From assembly GCA_011391255.1 (NCBI GenBank), contig JAABQV010000001.1, forward strand, positions 248,001 through 312,000: a DNA stretch of 64,000 bases, given 5' to 3'. This DNA comes from Dechloromonas sp. (GTDB lineage Bacteria > Pseudomonadota > Gammaproteobacteria > Burkholderiales > Rhodocyclaceae). The position numbers and the translations under genes were made by a program. Below the pieces are notes generated by a model. That model searched no databases. It saw nothing but the letters and a program-made list of their open reading frames with translations, and was not told the DNA's origin. Within the stretch, counting starts at the first letter, position 1, and each line of letters opens with the position of its first letter. Positions 1-8,695 of the stretch are shown piece after piece.

Positions 1-513
1 GACTGCCAGCAGGCCGTTATCCGACAAACGGGCGCGGCATGCCTGATAAAACGGCAAGGTGTCCAGTGCGCCGCAACGCGCGTCGGCATCGAAGCCATCA
101 AGGAGAATGGCGTCAAAACGGGAGTCGCCGCGCAGCATGAAGTCGGCACCATCTTCGATCACCACATTCAGACGCTGCGGATCGTCAGGCAGCTTGAAAA
201 AATGGCGGGCGAGGTATTCAACCTGCGGGTTGATCTCAACGACGGTGGTCCGGCAATCAGGCAGGTTACGGTAAATGAATTTGGCCAGCGATCCGGCGCC
301 CAGCCCGATCAGCAGCGCATTGCGCGGCCATCGCTTGGTTTCGCGCATTAGCAGCCAGGCCATCATCTCGCGGGTGTAGGAGAGTTCCAGCGACCACGGG
401 CGGGCGATGCGCATGGCACCCTGAACCCAGTCCGAGCCAAAGTGCAGGTAGCGGACCCCGGCTTCTTCGCTAATGCTGATAGCGTGTGTTGGCGCAGATT
501 TGGTTGTCTTCAT
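1..513 (-). CDS. Spermidine-synthase-like methyltransferase-fold protein (3' end cut by window edge)
   Basis: The minus-strand frame opens with ATG at 513 and stays open to base 1, giving 171 residues without a stop. A glycine-rich nucleotide-binding motif (GLGAGS, residues 70-75), an acidic residue ending the next strand (VVEINP, E93), DGADFM (121-126) and LLDGFD (137-142) are the series expected of the spermidine synthase/polyamine aminopropyltransferase-like Rossmann fold. Many proteobacterial proteins of this type are annotated only as spermidine-synthase-like, and true aminopropyltransferase activity cannot be judged because the C-terminal part is missing. The gene is divergent from the lipoprotein gene at 605, with 91 bases between the two starts. 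The fold is fairly sure, the substrate unknown. Confidence 0.75.
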   Translation of the reverse strand, partial: MKTTKSAPTHAISISEEAGVRYLHFGSDWVQGAMRIARPWSLELSYTREMMAWLLMRETKRWPRNALLIGLGAGSLAKFIYRNLPDCRTTVVEINPQVEYLARHFFKLPDDPQRLNVVIEDGADFMLRGDSRFDAILLDGFDADARCGALDTLPFYQACRARLSDNGLLAV

Positions 514-545
514 GCACCGATTTTACTGCGATCCGAGGCGCACGT

Positions 546-574
546 TTGAAGCCCTAGCGGGCGCAAGGTAAGAT
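546..574 (+). promoter_or_regulatory. Sigma-70-like promoter upstream of the lipoprotein gene
   Basis: TTGAAG (546-551) and TAAGAT (569-574) are separated by exactly 17 bases, close to the housekeeping consensus, and lie about 30 bases before the ATG at 605. Seen by eye only. Confidence 0.55.
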
Positions 575-604
575 AGCGCCCATCCTACTTCTCAGGCGAA
601 CATC

Positions 605-1225
605 ATGATTTCCAGAAAAATCGCGATTGGCCGTTTGGCTGCCGCTTTGACCCTCGCTGCCACCCTGGCGGGATGCACTTCGACGCCGCCGCAAGAAACG
701 ACCCCGTGGCTGAGTGGCTATACCTGCTGCAATCTCCATTACGACGGTGACTGGATCAGCGATGCCAATTACAGCGATTTGCCATTTATTCCAGCCGGTG
801 CGCCGATCACCGTCACGCCGCCGGCCAAGGATAGTTACCGAGCCTACGCCAGCATTTCCGGCCGTCCTTTCCGACTCGGGCTGGATTACGGCCGGCCGGT
901 ACAGGGCACCGAACAATGGTTGAGCCAGGTGGTTGTGCGTGATGACCCGCGCATCAATAACGCCGCTTGGTCGCTCGATGTGCGTCAGGCGATTGCTCAG
1001 GGCAAGGTGATGGTCGGCATGACCAAGGAGCAGGTAATTGTGGCGCTGGGTTATCCGCTACCGACCAAAACGCCGAACCTTGATTCAAATGTCTGGCGCT
1101 ATTCGCAAAATTCGAGCGTTGAATACGATGTGCGTTGGGAAAACGAGGGGGTTTCGCAAGTCACCAAGGCGATCGAGCAAAAAGGTGGGTTGCCGCTAGC
1201 GCAGCCGGCTAAGCCGGCGAAATAG
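605..1225 (+). CDS. Outer-membrane lipoprotein with BamE/SmpA-like C-terminal region
   Basis: The 206-residue product begins with a basic N-terminus, a hydrophobic stretch and the lipobox LAGC (residues 21-24), so it should be lipidated at C24 and anchored in the outer membrane or periplasmic face. In the second half, a run containing GMTKEQVIVALGYP followed by a W-R-Y strand resembles the short BamE/SmpA-type fold often seen in small lipoproteins (G-M-T-x-x-Q-V-x-x-x-L-G-x-P). The start at 605 has only a weak ribosome site, but the signal peptide fits it exactly. It stands alone, preceded by a good promoter and convergent with mutL. Its function is not known; the BamE-like assignment is a pattern match, not a claim that it belongs to the BAM complex. 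Confidence 0.75.
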   Translation: MISRKIAIGRLAAALTLAATLAGCTSTPPQETTPWLSGYTCCNLHYDGDWISDANYSDLPFIPAGAPITVTPPAKDSYRAYASISGRPFRLGLDYGRPVQGTEQWLSQVVVRDDPRINNAAWSLDVRQAIAQGKVMVGMTKEQVIVALGYPLPTKTPNLDSNVWRYSQNSSVEYDVRWENEGVSQVTKAIEQKGGLPLAQPAKPAK

Positions 1226-1337
1226 CTTAACAATTTGAGGCCTTTTTAGCTGTTGACCGCAACAAGTGCTAATTTCCGGCCCAAACCGCTACAACGCCCG
1301 CTCTGCCAGCCATGAATTATCGGACTGCTTAAGCGGT

Positions 1338-3098
1338 CTATTGGCCACGCAAAAATAGTTTGTCCAAATCGGCGAGCGCTAGTTCTGTCCATGTTGGCCG
1401 GCCGTGGTTGCATTGGCCGGCACGCTCGGTGGCTTCCATCTGGCGGAGCAGGGCGTTCATTTCCGGGGTGCTCAGTTGGCGATTCGCGCGCACGGCGCTG
1501 TGGCAGGCCATGGTGGCGAGCAACTCGTTACGGCGGGCGGTGGCGAGCTGGCTGATGCCGTGTTCACGCAGCTCAGCAATTAATGAGCGGGCGAGTGCAG
1601 CGGGGTCACCGGATTGTAGAAGGGCGGGCAGGGCGCGAACGCACAATTGGTTTGGGCCGAGCGGGGAGATTGCAAAGCCTAAACTGGAGATGGCTTCGGC
1701 ATGTTCTTCAACGGCCGCAATATCGAGGGCTTCAGCGGAAAAAACGGCTGGAATCAGCAGCGCCTGGGTGGCAATCTGGCGCTGGTCAAAAGCATCCTTG
1801 AGTTTTTCATAAATGATGCGTTCGTGTGCGGCATGCATGTCAACAAGAATCAGGCCGCGGGTGTTCTGGGCGAGCACGTAAATGCCATGAAGTTGGGCCA
1901 GTGCGTAACCGAGCGGAGGACTATCCCGGTCAACGGCGATTTGGGGCTGAAATTGGCTTGCCACTGAGTCGCCTTGGGTTGCGCGGGCAAAAGCGAGATA
2001 TGCCTCGGCAGCCGGTTCGGCAACGCCGAGACTGGATTGCGAGTAAGCAGAGTAATTGGCGGCAGACAAGGTTGACGCACTGCTCAAAACCGTGGTCTGT
2101 CCCCGGTTTTCCCGGTTTTCCGCAGTCGCCAGCGTCCGCTGAAGGGCGTGGAAAATGAACTGGTGCATGGCGCGCGAGTCGCGGAAGCGGACTTCGGTCT
2201 TGGCCGGATGCACGTTCACGTCGACCAGCGCCGGGTCGATCTGGATAAAGAGGCAAACCGCCGGCTGGCGGCTGCCGTGCAGGACGTCGCGATAGGCTTC
2301 ACGCAGGGCGTGGCTGATAATTTTGTCACGCACGAAGCGACCGTTGACGAAGACGTATTGGCCATCCTTGGCATCGCTGGCGTGCGTCGGGTCGATGGCA
2401 AAACCGGTGAGGCTAAATGCGCCGGCGTTGGTTTCAATGCGGCGGGCGGCCGCGAGAAAATCCTCGCCGAGGATGTCGGCGATCCGCCGGGTGTTATCGG
2501 CCGGCGCCAGTTGCAGCAGGTTGCGGCCATTGTGATTGAGGCTGACGGCAACGTCGGGACGCGTCAGTGCTAGACGTTTGACGGTGTCGGCACAATGCGC
2601 GTATTCGGTGCCTTCGGCCTTGAGAAATTTGCGGCGCGCCGGGGTGTTGTAATAAAGGTCGCGCATTTCGATGATGGTGCCCGCCATCAATGCGGCCGGT
2701 TCTGGCTCAGCGCCGGTTTCGGCCTTTAGCTTCCAGGCATGGCTGGCGCCGTGTTCGCGGCTGCTGATCGTCAGCCGGGCCACCGAAGCGACCGAGGCCA
2801 GCGCTTCGCCGCGAAAGCCAAGGGTGCCGACGTGCTCAAGATCATCAAGCGAACCAATCTTTGAGGTAGCGTGGCGGGTCAGCGCCAGCGCCAGCTGTTC
2901 CCTGGCGATGCCGCAACCGTCATCGGTGACGCGAATCAGTTTGACGCCACCTTCCTCCAGATGCACCTGGATCGCCTTGCTGCCGGCATCGAGGCTGTTT
3001 TCGAGGAGTTCCTTGAGTACCGAGGCGGGGCGTTCAACGACTTCGCCGGCAGCAATCTGGCTGATCAGCAGGTCGGGCAGGCGGGCGATAGTGGGCAT
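1338..3098 (-). CDS. mutL: DNA mismatch repair protein MutL (endonuclease-type)
   Basis: MutL couples mismatch recognition by MutS to strand removal. The N-terminal GHKL ATPase motifs are clear: ENSLDAG (33-39), DDGCGI (59-64) and GFRGEAL (94-100). The C-terminal dimerisation domain has the metal-binding endonuclease motif of nicking MutL proteins, DMHA-x2-E-x4-E (420-431), with the accessory ACHSAVRA (about 531-538) and CNHGRPT (563-569) motifs. MutL from MutH-containing bacteria such as E. coli lacks these, so this protein probably nicks DNA itself. The frame extends 22 codons further upstream, but the ATG at 3098 (MPTIARLPDLL) matches the family start; the longer version would run into the divergent dedA gene. 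Length 586 residues is normal. Confidence 0.97.
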   Translation of the reverse strand: MPTIARLPDLLISQIAAGEVVERPASVLKELLENSLDAGSKAIQVHLEEGGVKLIRVTDDGCGIAREQLALALTRHATSKIGSLDDLEHVGTLGFRGEALASVASVARLTISSREHGASHAWKLKAETGAEPEPAALMAGTIIEMRDLYYNTPARRKFLKAEGTEYAHCADTVKRLALTRPDVAVSLNHNGRNLLQLAPADNTRRIADILGEDFLAAARRIETNAGAFSLTGFAIDPTHASDAKDGQYVFVNGRFVRDKIISHALREAYRDVLHGSRQPAVCLFIQIDPALVDVNVHPAKTEVRFRDSRAMHQFIFHALQRTLATAENRENRGQTTVLSSASTLSAANYSAYSQSSLGVAEPAAEAYLAFARATQGDSVASQFQPQIAVDRDSPPLGYALAQLHGIYVLAQNTRGLILVDMHAAHERIIYEKLKDAFDQRQIATQALLIPAVFSAEALDIAAVEEHAEAISSLGFAISPLGPNQLCVRALPALLQSGDPAALARSLIAELREHGISQLATARRNELLATMACHSAVRANRQLSTPEMNALLRQMEATERAGQCNHGRPTWTELALADLDKLFLRGQ

Positions 3099-3141
3099 GC
3101 GCGGATTATAATGCGGCCACTTAGCGACCCCGGATCTCTCC

Positions 3142-3783
3142 ATGGAACTTCTTGCCCAATTCATTGATATCGTTCTTCATCTCGACAAGCATCTGGCGAT
3201 ACTGGTGCAGCAATACGGGCTGTGGATTTACGGCATTCTGTTTTTCATCATTTTTGCCGAGACCGGTTTTGTCGTGACGCCTTTTTTGCCTGGCGATTCG
3301 CTGCTTTTCGTCGCTGGAGCGCTGGCCGCATTGGGCGAGGGCGGGATGGATATTGGTGTCTTGATCGGTGTCTTGCTGGTGGCGGCGATACTTGGTAATA
3401 CGGTCAATTACCAGATCGGGCGTTTTCTTGGGCCGAAGGTTTTTCAGTGGGAAAGCTCGCGCCTTTTCAACAAAGATGCGCTGGTAAAGACGCATGCCTT
3501 TTATGAAAAGCACGGCGGAAAAACTTTGGTTATCTCGCGATTTCTTCCATTGTTTCGCACCTTCGCGCCTTTTGTTGCCGGCATTGGTGCGATGTCCTAC
3601 GCGAAATTTACTTTGTTCAATCTGATCGGTGCGCTGGCCTGGGTGGTTTCGCTCTGTCTGGCTGGTTATTGGCTGGGCAACATGCCTTGGGTCAAGCAGA
3701 ACCTCTCGGTCATTATTGTCGGCATTATCGTTCTCTCGCTGATCCCGGTTGGCGTTGGCTACCTGAAGAGCCGGACGGCCTGA
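3142..3783 (+). CDS. DedA-family membrane protein
   Basis: A 213-residue multispanning inner-membrane protein with the DedA (SNARE-associated/VTT) signatures: an early E-T-G-F...P-F-L-P-G-D block (residues about 40-52) and the later SRFLPLFRTFAPFVAG segment with its conserved arginines and prolines. Hydrophobic helices surround both blocks. Family members are linked to lipid-carrier recycling (undecaprenyl phosphate or phospholipid translocation) and proton-motive-force homeostasis, but the substrate cannot be assigned here. The gene is divergent from mutL and its stop overlaps the start of the next lipoprotein gene by one base (TGATG), so the two are probably translated from one transcript. 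Confidence 0.9.
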   Translation: MELLAQFIDIVLHLDKHLAILVQQYGLWIYGILFFIIFAETGFVVTPFLPGDSLLFVAGALAALGEGGMDIGVLIGVLLVAAILGNTVNYQIGRFLGPKVFQWESSRLFNKDALVKTHAFYEKHGGKTLVISRFLPLFRTFAPFVAGIGAMSYAKFTLFNLIGALAWVVSLCLAGYWLGNMPWVKQNLSVIIVGIIVLSLIPVGVGYLKSRTA

Positions 3784-4484
3784 TGCGTTTCGTCGCCATC
3801 CTGCTGGCGCTGCTCTTCGTCGCCGGTTGTGCCACGAAGATGGGCAAGGATGGCCGTACGGAATCGACGGTAGATATCAAGTATTTAGCCAAAACCGAGG
3901 TTGACCGCATCGCGGACGCCAATCGTGCCGAGGTGATGAGTGGTTTGATGTTGATTGCCGAAAAGCTCTACAAACGCAATCCGAAAGAGTGGAAAAAAGC
4001 CGGTTTGGCAAGTCGCGAAGAGGCGCTTGATCGTCTCAAGAACCGTTTTTACCGCAGCTTGCCGGAGCTCGGCGGGCAGCGCGAGCGACAGGCGGCGATA
4101 CTGGCTTTCAGCGAGGCCTACACGGGTGATCGCGTCGCGGCGCTAATGCTTGGTTTGCTGACCATGGCTGATGCGGCTTTCGAGCACAAGGCCGAGTTCT
4201 ACATGCTCGATAGTCTTAACGAGATAAAGTTGTACAACTGTGCGCGGAACATGGAAATCGCCATCTGGAAGCTTGGCCATGACCGGAATGCCACCGGCGA
4301 GCTTTTCCTGCTCTCGAACGAACTTGATCTGGCCAACCGCAATCTCTCCTTTGAGCGTGAATTTGGCCGTGTCATGGGGCTCCTTGATTTTATGGCCAAA
4401 GTCGTTGCCGACCGTGGCGGGCGTACCCTTTCGCGGGTGACTCAATCGGTGGCGACGATGGTTTTTTTGCCGGTAGGTTTTTAA
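3783..4484 (+). CDS. Putative lipoprotein, unknown function
   Basis: The start at 3783 overlaps the dedA stop and gives a classical signal peptide ending in lipobox VAGC (C15), so a 233-residue lipoprotein is predicted. The in-frame upstream extension is only dedA read in another frame. After the anchor the protein is mostly helical and charged, with no domain I recognise; there is a short run containing RNPKEWKKAG and a conserved-looking hydrophobic segment near residues 117-130 (ALMLGLLTMADAAF). The stop codon directly abuts the purN ATG. Position in a dedA-lipoprotein-purN-DUF3108 run suggests an envelope role, but this is inference only. Confidence 0.8.
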   Translation: MRFVAILLALLFVAGCATKMGKDGRTESTVDIKYLAKTEVDRIADANRAEVMSGLMLIAEKLYKRNPKEWKKAGLASREEALDRLKNRFYRSLPELGGQRERQAAILAFSEAYTGDRVAALMLGLLTMADAAFEHKAEFYMLDSLNEIKLYNCARNMEIAIWKLGHDRNATGELFLLSNELDLANRNLSFEREFGRVMGLLDFMAKVVADRGGRTLSRVTQSVATMVFLPVGF

Positions 4485-5138
4485 ATGAAGAATATCGTCA
4501 TTCTGATTTCCGGACGTGGCAGCAACATGGAGGCGCTGATCGCGGCTCGTGATGCCGGCAATTTGCCGGTCAATATCGCCGCTGTTATCAGTAACCGGCC
4601 GGATGCCAGGGGGCTCGAAACCGCAGCTAAAGCTGGCATTACTGCCCATTATGTTGATCACAAGGCCTTTGCCGGGCGCGAGGCATTCGATGCGGCGCTG
4701 GCGGAATGCATCGATCAGTTTCAGCCCGATCTGGTCGTGCTGGCTGGTTTCATGCGAATTCTCAGCGAGGGCTTCGTGCGCCATTACGAAGGCCACCTGA
4801 TGAATATCCATCCCTCGTTACTGCCGTCCTTCCCCGGTTTGCACACGCATCAGCGGGCACTGGAAGAGGGCGTGCGGGTTCACGGTTGCACAGTACATTT
4901 TGTAACGCCAACGCTTGATCACGGTCCGGTGATTATTCAGGCGGCCGTGCCGGTGCTTGATGGCGATACCGAAGATGATCTGGCAGCGCGCATTCTGATT
5001 CAGGAGCACAAGATCTACCCGCAGGCGGTGCGCTGGTTTGCCGAGGGCAAGCTGACGCTAACCAACGGGCGGGTTCTTCTGAACCAGGCGCAAAGCAAGC
5101 AGGCTGCCTTGATCGCGCCCGAGGTCTGCCAGGCTTAA
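4485..5138 (+). CDS. purN: Phosphoribosylglycinamide formyltransferase (GART)
   Basis: Transfers a formyl group from 10-formyltetrahydrofolate to GAR, the third step of de novo purine synthesis, in the cytosol. The 217-residue length matches PurN. The N-terminal SGRGSN phosphate-binding loop (9-14) and the catalytic triad in their usual contexts are visible: N107 and H109 in MNIHPSLLP, and D145 in LDHGPVI. The start codon follows the previous stop without a gap, and the next gene starts directly at the purN stop, so it is embedded in an operon with envelope genes rather than with other pur genes; purF lies about 22 kb away. Confidence 0.96.
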   Translation: MKNIVILISGRGSNMEALIAARDAGNLPVNIAAVISNRPDARGLETAAKAGITAHYVDHKAFAGREAFDAALAECIDQFQPDLVVLAGFMRILSEGFVRHYEGHLMNIHPSLLPSFPGLHTHQRALEEGVRVHGCTVHFVTPTLDHGPVIIQAAVPVLDGDTEDDLAARILIQEHKIYPQAVRWFAEGKLTLTNGRVLLNQAQSKQAALIAPEVCQA

Positions 5139-6092
5139 ATGCCGATTGTCTTTGCCTTTGCGCTGGCAGGATCTTTGGCGCTGCATGCAGTAGCCTTGTT
5201 TGGCACCGATGTCAGTCTATTTGGCGGTGGCTCCGAGCCGCCAGGCTTGCAGGCGGAAATCCAGCCGCCACCGGCGGCCAACCCGGCGCCACAAGCAGCG
5301 CCCCTGGTCAAACCTGTAACGAAACCAGCTAAGTCCCAAACCTTGGCAACTCATAAAACTGTTCCGCTGGCGGACACTGAGACGACGACCGGGCCAGTGC
5401 AAAAAAATGAGCGGGATATGCCGTCGACCGCAAGCGTTGCCGTTTCAGTGCCGGCCGAGCCAATGCTTCCGGCACGGGGGATGATACGCTTCGTAATCCT
5501 CAAGGAATCGCTTTCTCTGCAGGTCGGACGCGCTGAACATCACTGGGAATTCGCCGGGGACGGCAGCTACCGGCTGAGCGGTATCACCGAAACCAGCGGC
5601 CTGGCTGCCCTGCTAAAACCGCTCAGGCTGGAAGTTGAAAGTCGCGGGCAGATGGTCGCCGGTGGTTTGCAGCCGGTGACATTTCGCAGTTTAAAAAATG
5701 GCAAGGAAACCCAGGAAAATGCCGATTTTGACTGGTCGACCGCAACTGTTCGTCTGGCGCGCGATGGCAGCGAGCGTGAAATCGCGGCTGGTACGCAGGA
5801 TATTCTCTCGCTCAACTATCAGTTGGCTTACCTCGGGACACTGGCCGAAGGCACCCGGATTGGCGTCGTTACCGGCAAAAAATACGAGCGCTACGCGCTT
5901 GATTCGCTCGGTGAGGAGGCGATTGAAACGCCGGCCGGACGCTTTCGCACCCTGCACTTACGCGCGATGACCGATACCACGACAGAAATCTGGATCGCAC
6001 TCGATCATCACCGCTTGCCGGTTAAAATCCGCTTCACGGATAAAAAGGGCGAAAGCTTCGAGCAGGTCGCCACCGATATAGGAACCCCATGA
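5139..6092 (+). CDS. DUF3108 domain-containing protein
   Basis: 317 residues. The N-terminus is a hydrophobic anchor (about residues 3-26), followed by a proline/alanine/lysine-rich linker (about 35-110), an arrangement similar to periplasm-spanning TonB-like linkers. The remainder is a beta-rich domain with the pattern of DUF3108 proteins: YRLSGITETSG, VTFRSLKNGK, a D-x-D strand region and a C-terminal TTEIWIALDHHRLPVKI element. DUF3108 proteins are periplasmic and of unknown function. The gene begins directly after the purN stop and its own stop overlaps the following methyltransferase start (ATGA), so coupled expression is likely. Confidence 0.85.
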   Translation: MPIVFAFALAGSLALHAVALFGTDVSLFGGGSEPPGLQAEIQPPPAANPAPQAAPLVKPVTKPAKSQTLATHKTVPLADTETTTGPVQKNERDMPSTASVAVSVPAEPMLPARGMIRFVILKESLSLQVGRAEHHWEFAGDGSYRLSGITETSGLAALLKPLRLEVESRGQMVAGGLQPVTFRSLKNGKETQENADFDWSTATVRLARDGSEREIAAGTQDILSLNYQLAYLGTLAEGTRIGVVTGKKYERYALDSLGEEAIETPAGRFRTLHLRAMTDTTTEIWIALDHHRLPVKIRFTDKKGESFEQVATDIGTP

Positions 6093-7351
6093 ACGCACGC
6101 TTCACCCCCGCTTTATTTGCCCACGCCGAGGCCGTCCTCAACGAATTGTTGCGCTTCGAGCACCCGGCCGATGCTGTTGTTTCGCGTTATTTCCGCACTA
6201 ATCGTGAGCTTGGTCATGCCGACCGCGCTTTCGTCGCCGAAACCGTCTTTGCCGTTTTGCGTCGTGGGCGCAGTTTGGAAGCGCGTTGTGCCGGCAAGTT
6301 GTCCGATCGCAATTTGCTGTTGGCCGCGCTGGCGGTCACGCGTGGCTGGAGTCAGCGTGAACTCGCACCAGTGCTCAAAAATAGTGAAGAGGCTTGGCTG
6401 GCGGCGGCGAAGGCGATGTTGGACAGCGATTTTTCGCCTGCCGTCCGCTGCGATTTGCCGGACTGGCTTTACGCAGCACTGGAAGCTCAGTTCGGCGCCG
6501 ATGAAGTCTACCTGTTGGCGCAAGTCCTCAACCAGCCGGCACCACTCGATCTGCGCGTCAATACGGTCAAGATGACCCGTGAAGCCTTGCTCGAACGCTT
6601 GGCTGCCGACGGCATTGCAGGCCAGCCCGGCACGCTCTCGCCGGTTGCTGTGCGCTTGCGTGACAAGCCGGCGTTGGCCAAGCATCCGCTGTTTCTTGAA
6701 GGCGCTTTTGAAGTGCAGGACGAAGGCAGCCAGTTGCTCGGCTACCTGCTCGAACCCAAGCGTGGTGAAATGGTCGTTGACCTCTGCGCCGGCGCCGGCG
6801 GCAAAACGCTGCTGCTCGGTGCGCTGATGAAAAATACCGGGCGCCTCTATGCCTTCGATGTTTCCGACAAGCGCCTGGTCAAGCTGAAGCCGCGTCTGGC
6901 GCGCTCCGGGCTGTCGAATGTCCATCCGGCGCGCATCGACCATGAACGTGATACCAAGATCAAGCGCCTGGCCGGCAAGATTCACCGCGTGCTGGTCGAT
7001 GCGCCATGTTCCGGCCTCGGCACCTTGCGTCGCAATCCCGATCTCAAATGGCGCCAGAACGAAAATTCTGTCGCTGAACTGACGGTCAAGCAGGCAGCCA
7101 TTCTCGATGCCGCCGCCAAGCTGGTGCGCCCCGGCGGGCGCGTGGTCTATGCCACTTGCAGCCTGCTCGCTGCAGAGAACGAAAAAATCATTGAAGCCTT
7201 CCTTGCCAGTCATCCGGATTTCGCCCTGATTCCGGCGTCGACCGTACTCGCCAAGCAGGGTATCGTCGTTGAGGGAGAGATGCTGCGCCTGTTGCCGCAC
7301 CAGCATCACACCGATGGTTTTTTTGCCGCCGTTCTGGATAAAAAAGCATGA
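6089..7351 (+). CDS. RsmB-like 16S rRNA (cytosine-C5) methyltransferase
   Basis: A 420-residue SAM-dependent RNA m5C methyltransferase of the RsmB/NOL1-NOP2-Sun type. The N-terminal part is helical, as in the NusB-like domain of RsmB. The catalytic domain shows VDLCAGAGGKT (about 230-240, SAM binding), then VDAPCSGLGTLRRNPD (motif IV, C308) and VYATCSLL (motif VI, TC near 355-356); the two cysteines are the release and nucleophile pair of this family. RsmB in E. coli modifies C967 of 16S rRNA; the exact target here is inferred. Both ends overlap neighbours by four bases (ATGA). Confidence 0.9.
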   Translation: MNARFTPALFAHAEAVLNELLRFEHPADAVVSRYFRTNRELGHADRAFVAETVFAVLRRGRSLEARCAGKLSDRNLLLAALAVTRGWSQRELAPVLKNSEEAWLAAAKAMLDSDFSPAVRCDLPDWLYAALEAQFGADEVYLLAQVLNQPAPLDLRVNTVKMTREALLERLAADGIAGQPGTLSPVAVRLRDKPALAKHPLFLEGAFEVQDEGSQLLGYLLEPKRGEMVVDLCAGAGGKTLLLGALMKNTGRLYAFDVSDKRLVKLKPRLARSGLSNVHPARIDHERDTKIKRLAGKIHRVLVDAPCSGLGTLRRNPDLKWRQNENSVAELTVKQAAILDAAAKLVRPGGRVVYATCSLLAAENEKIIEAFLASHPDFALIPASTVLAKQGIVVEGEMLRLLPHQHHTDGFFAAVLDKKA

Positions 7352-8652
7352 GCAACAAGGATTACCCGGTTCTCAAGTTGATCACCGATCTGGTGGACGA
7401 TATTCGTGACCCGAGCTTTATCTGGCAGGCCCTCGCTCTCGTTGGTTGCCTCGGCCTTGCGGCGTTGCTCGCGCGCTGGTGGCGCTCGCGGCATGACGAA
7501 GGGGCCGGGCGCCTGGGCGATGCCGGCGGGCGGCTTTCCTTCCCGCTCAGCGGGTTGCTGCTGGTCGGCATTGCGCTGCTGGTGCTCAAGCCCTTCATGC
7601 ACATCAACCTGCTCAAGCTGGCGCTGCCTTTGCTCGGCTCCCTGGCGCTCGTCCGCGGTGCCGTTTTCGTGCTGCGTCAGGCCTTCCCCAAGGCGGGCTG
7701 GCTGACCACTTGGGAACGCGTCATTGCGACGCTGGTCTGGGGCTGGCTGGCGCTCTACATCAGCGATCTGGCACCGCACGTGATTGATGCGCTGGAGCAG
7801 GTTGATTTCGTTTTCGGCAAGCAGCACATTAATTTATGGATGATCATCCACGGTCTCGCTACGGTATTTTTAACCGTGCTGCTCGCCCTGTGGGTCGCCG
7901 GCATCATCGAAAACCGGCTGATGGGTGTCGATTCGCTCGATTCAAGCCTGCGCATCGTGGCGATTCGCCTCGCCAAAGCCTTGCTGACCCTGATCGCGAT
8001 CATCGCCAGTCTCTCGCTGGTTGGTATCGACATGACTGCGTTGTCAGTCTTTACTGGTGCGCTGGGTGTCGGCCTCGGCCTCGGTCTGCAAAAAATTGCC
8101 AGTAACTATGTCTCCGGCTTCATCATCCTGCTCGACCGCTCAATCCGCATCGGCAATGTCGTTCAGGTCGGCGCCGACAACGGCATGGTGACGCAGATCA
8201 CCACCCGCTATACGGTCTTGCGCCAGCTCGGCGGCACCGAATACATCGTTCCCAACGAGATTTTGATCGGCAGCGTCGTGCAAAACCAGACCTATTCCGA
8301 TAGCCGCCTGCGCGTCGCGACGCAGGTCGGAATTGCCTACGACAGCGATCTTGATCTCGCCACCCGCCTGATGATCGAAGCCGCCGCTGCGCAGCCACGG
8401 GTTTTGGTCGAGCCGCCGCCCAAGGTTTTGCTGAAGATGTTTGGCGATAGCAGTATCAACCTGGAACTTGGCTTCTGGATTGCCGATCCGGAAGAGGGGC
8501 GCGGCAATATCACCTCCGATATCAACATTGCCATCTGGCGCGCCTTCAGGGCGAACGGGATCAGTATTCCCTTCCCGCAGCGTGATGTGCGCATCTTCCA
8601 CGAGTCGGGCAATGAAGCAGCAGCGCCCATGCCGCTTCCCCTGAAGCCGTGA
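7348..8652 (+). CDS. MscS-family mechanosensitive ion channel
   Basis: The 434-residue protein has several N-terminal transmembrane segments, followed by the pore-lining helix typical of MscS with glycine/alanine packing (ALSVFTGALGVGLGLGLQKIASN, about 231-253) and the cytoplasmic beta domain beginning YVSGFIILLDRSIRIGNVVQVG. The region with TRYTVLRQLGGTEYIVPNE and the C-terminal cage follow in the usual order. Such channels release solutes during hypo-osmotic shock from the inner membrane. It is larger than E. coli MscS because of additional N-terminal helices. It starts within the stop of the rRNA methyltransferase gene (ATGA). Confidence 0.92.
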   Translation: MSNKDYPVLKLITDLVDDIRDPSFIWQALALVGCLGLAALLARWWRSRHDEGAGRLGDAGGRLSFPLSGLLLVGIALLVLKPFMHINLLKLALPLLGSLALVRGAVFVLRQAFPKAGWLTTWERVIATLVWGWLALYISDLAPHVIDALEQVDFVFGKQHINLWMIIHGLATVFLTVLLALWVAGIIENRLMGVDSLDSSLRIVAIRLAKALLTLIAIIASLSLVGIDMTALSVFTGALGVGLGLGLQKIASNYVSGFIILLDRSIRIGNVVQVGADNGMVTQITTRYTVLRQLGGTEYIVPNEILIGSVVQNQTYSDSRLRVATQVGIAYDSDLDLATRLMIEAAAAQPRVLVEPPPKVLLKMFGDSSINLELGFWIADPEEGRGNITSDINIAIWRAFRANGISIPFPQRDVRIFHESGNEAAAPMPLPLKP

Positions 8653-8695
8653 TTGCTCTAACATCAAGCGAATAATATGAATCAGGAGAGAGAGC

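Noticed and set aside
1226-1337. Possible terminator between the lipoprotein and mutL
   Set aside because: A T-run exists (CCTTTTTAG) but no convincing stem precedes it; the palindrome at 1323-1338 has no loop and includes the mutL stop.
6113-7309. 398-codon minus-strand frame opposite the rRNA methyltransferase gene
   Set aside because: The plus strand has all methyltransferase motifs and overlapping operon neighbours; the antisense product resembles nothing.
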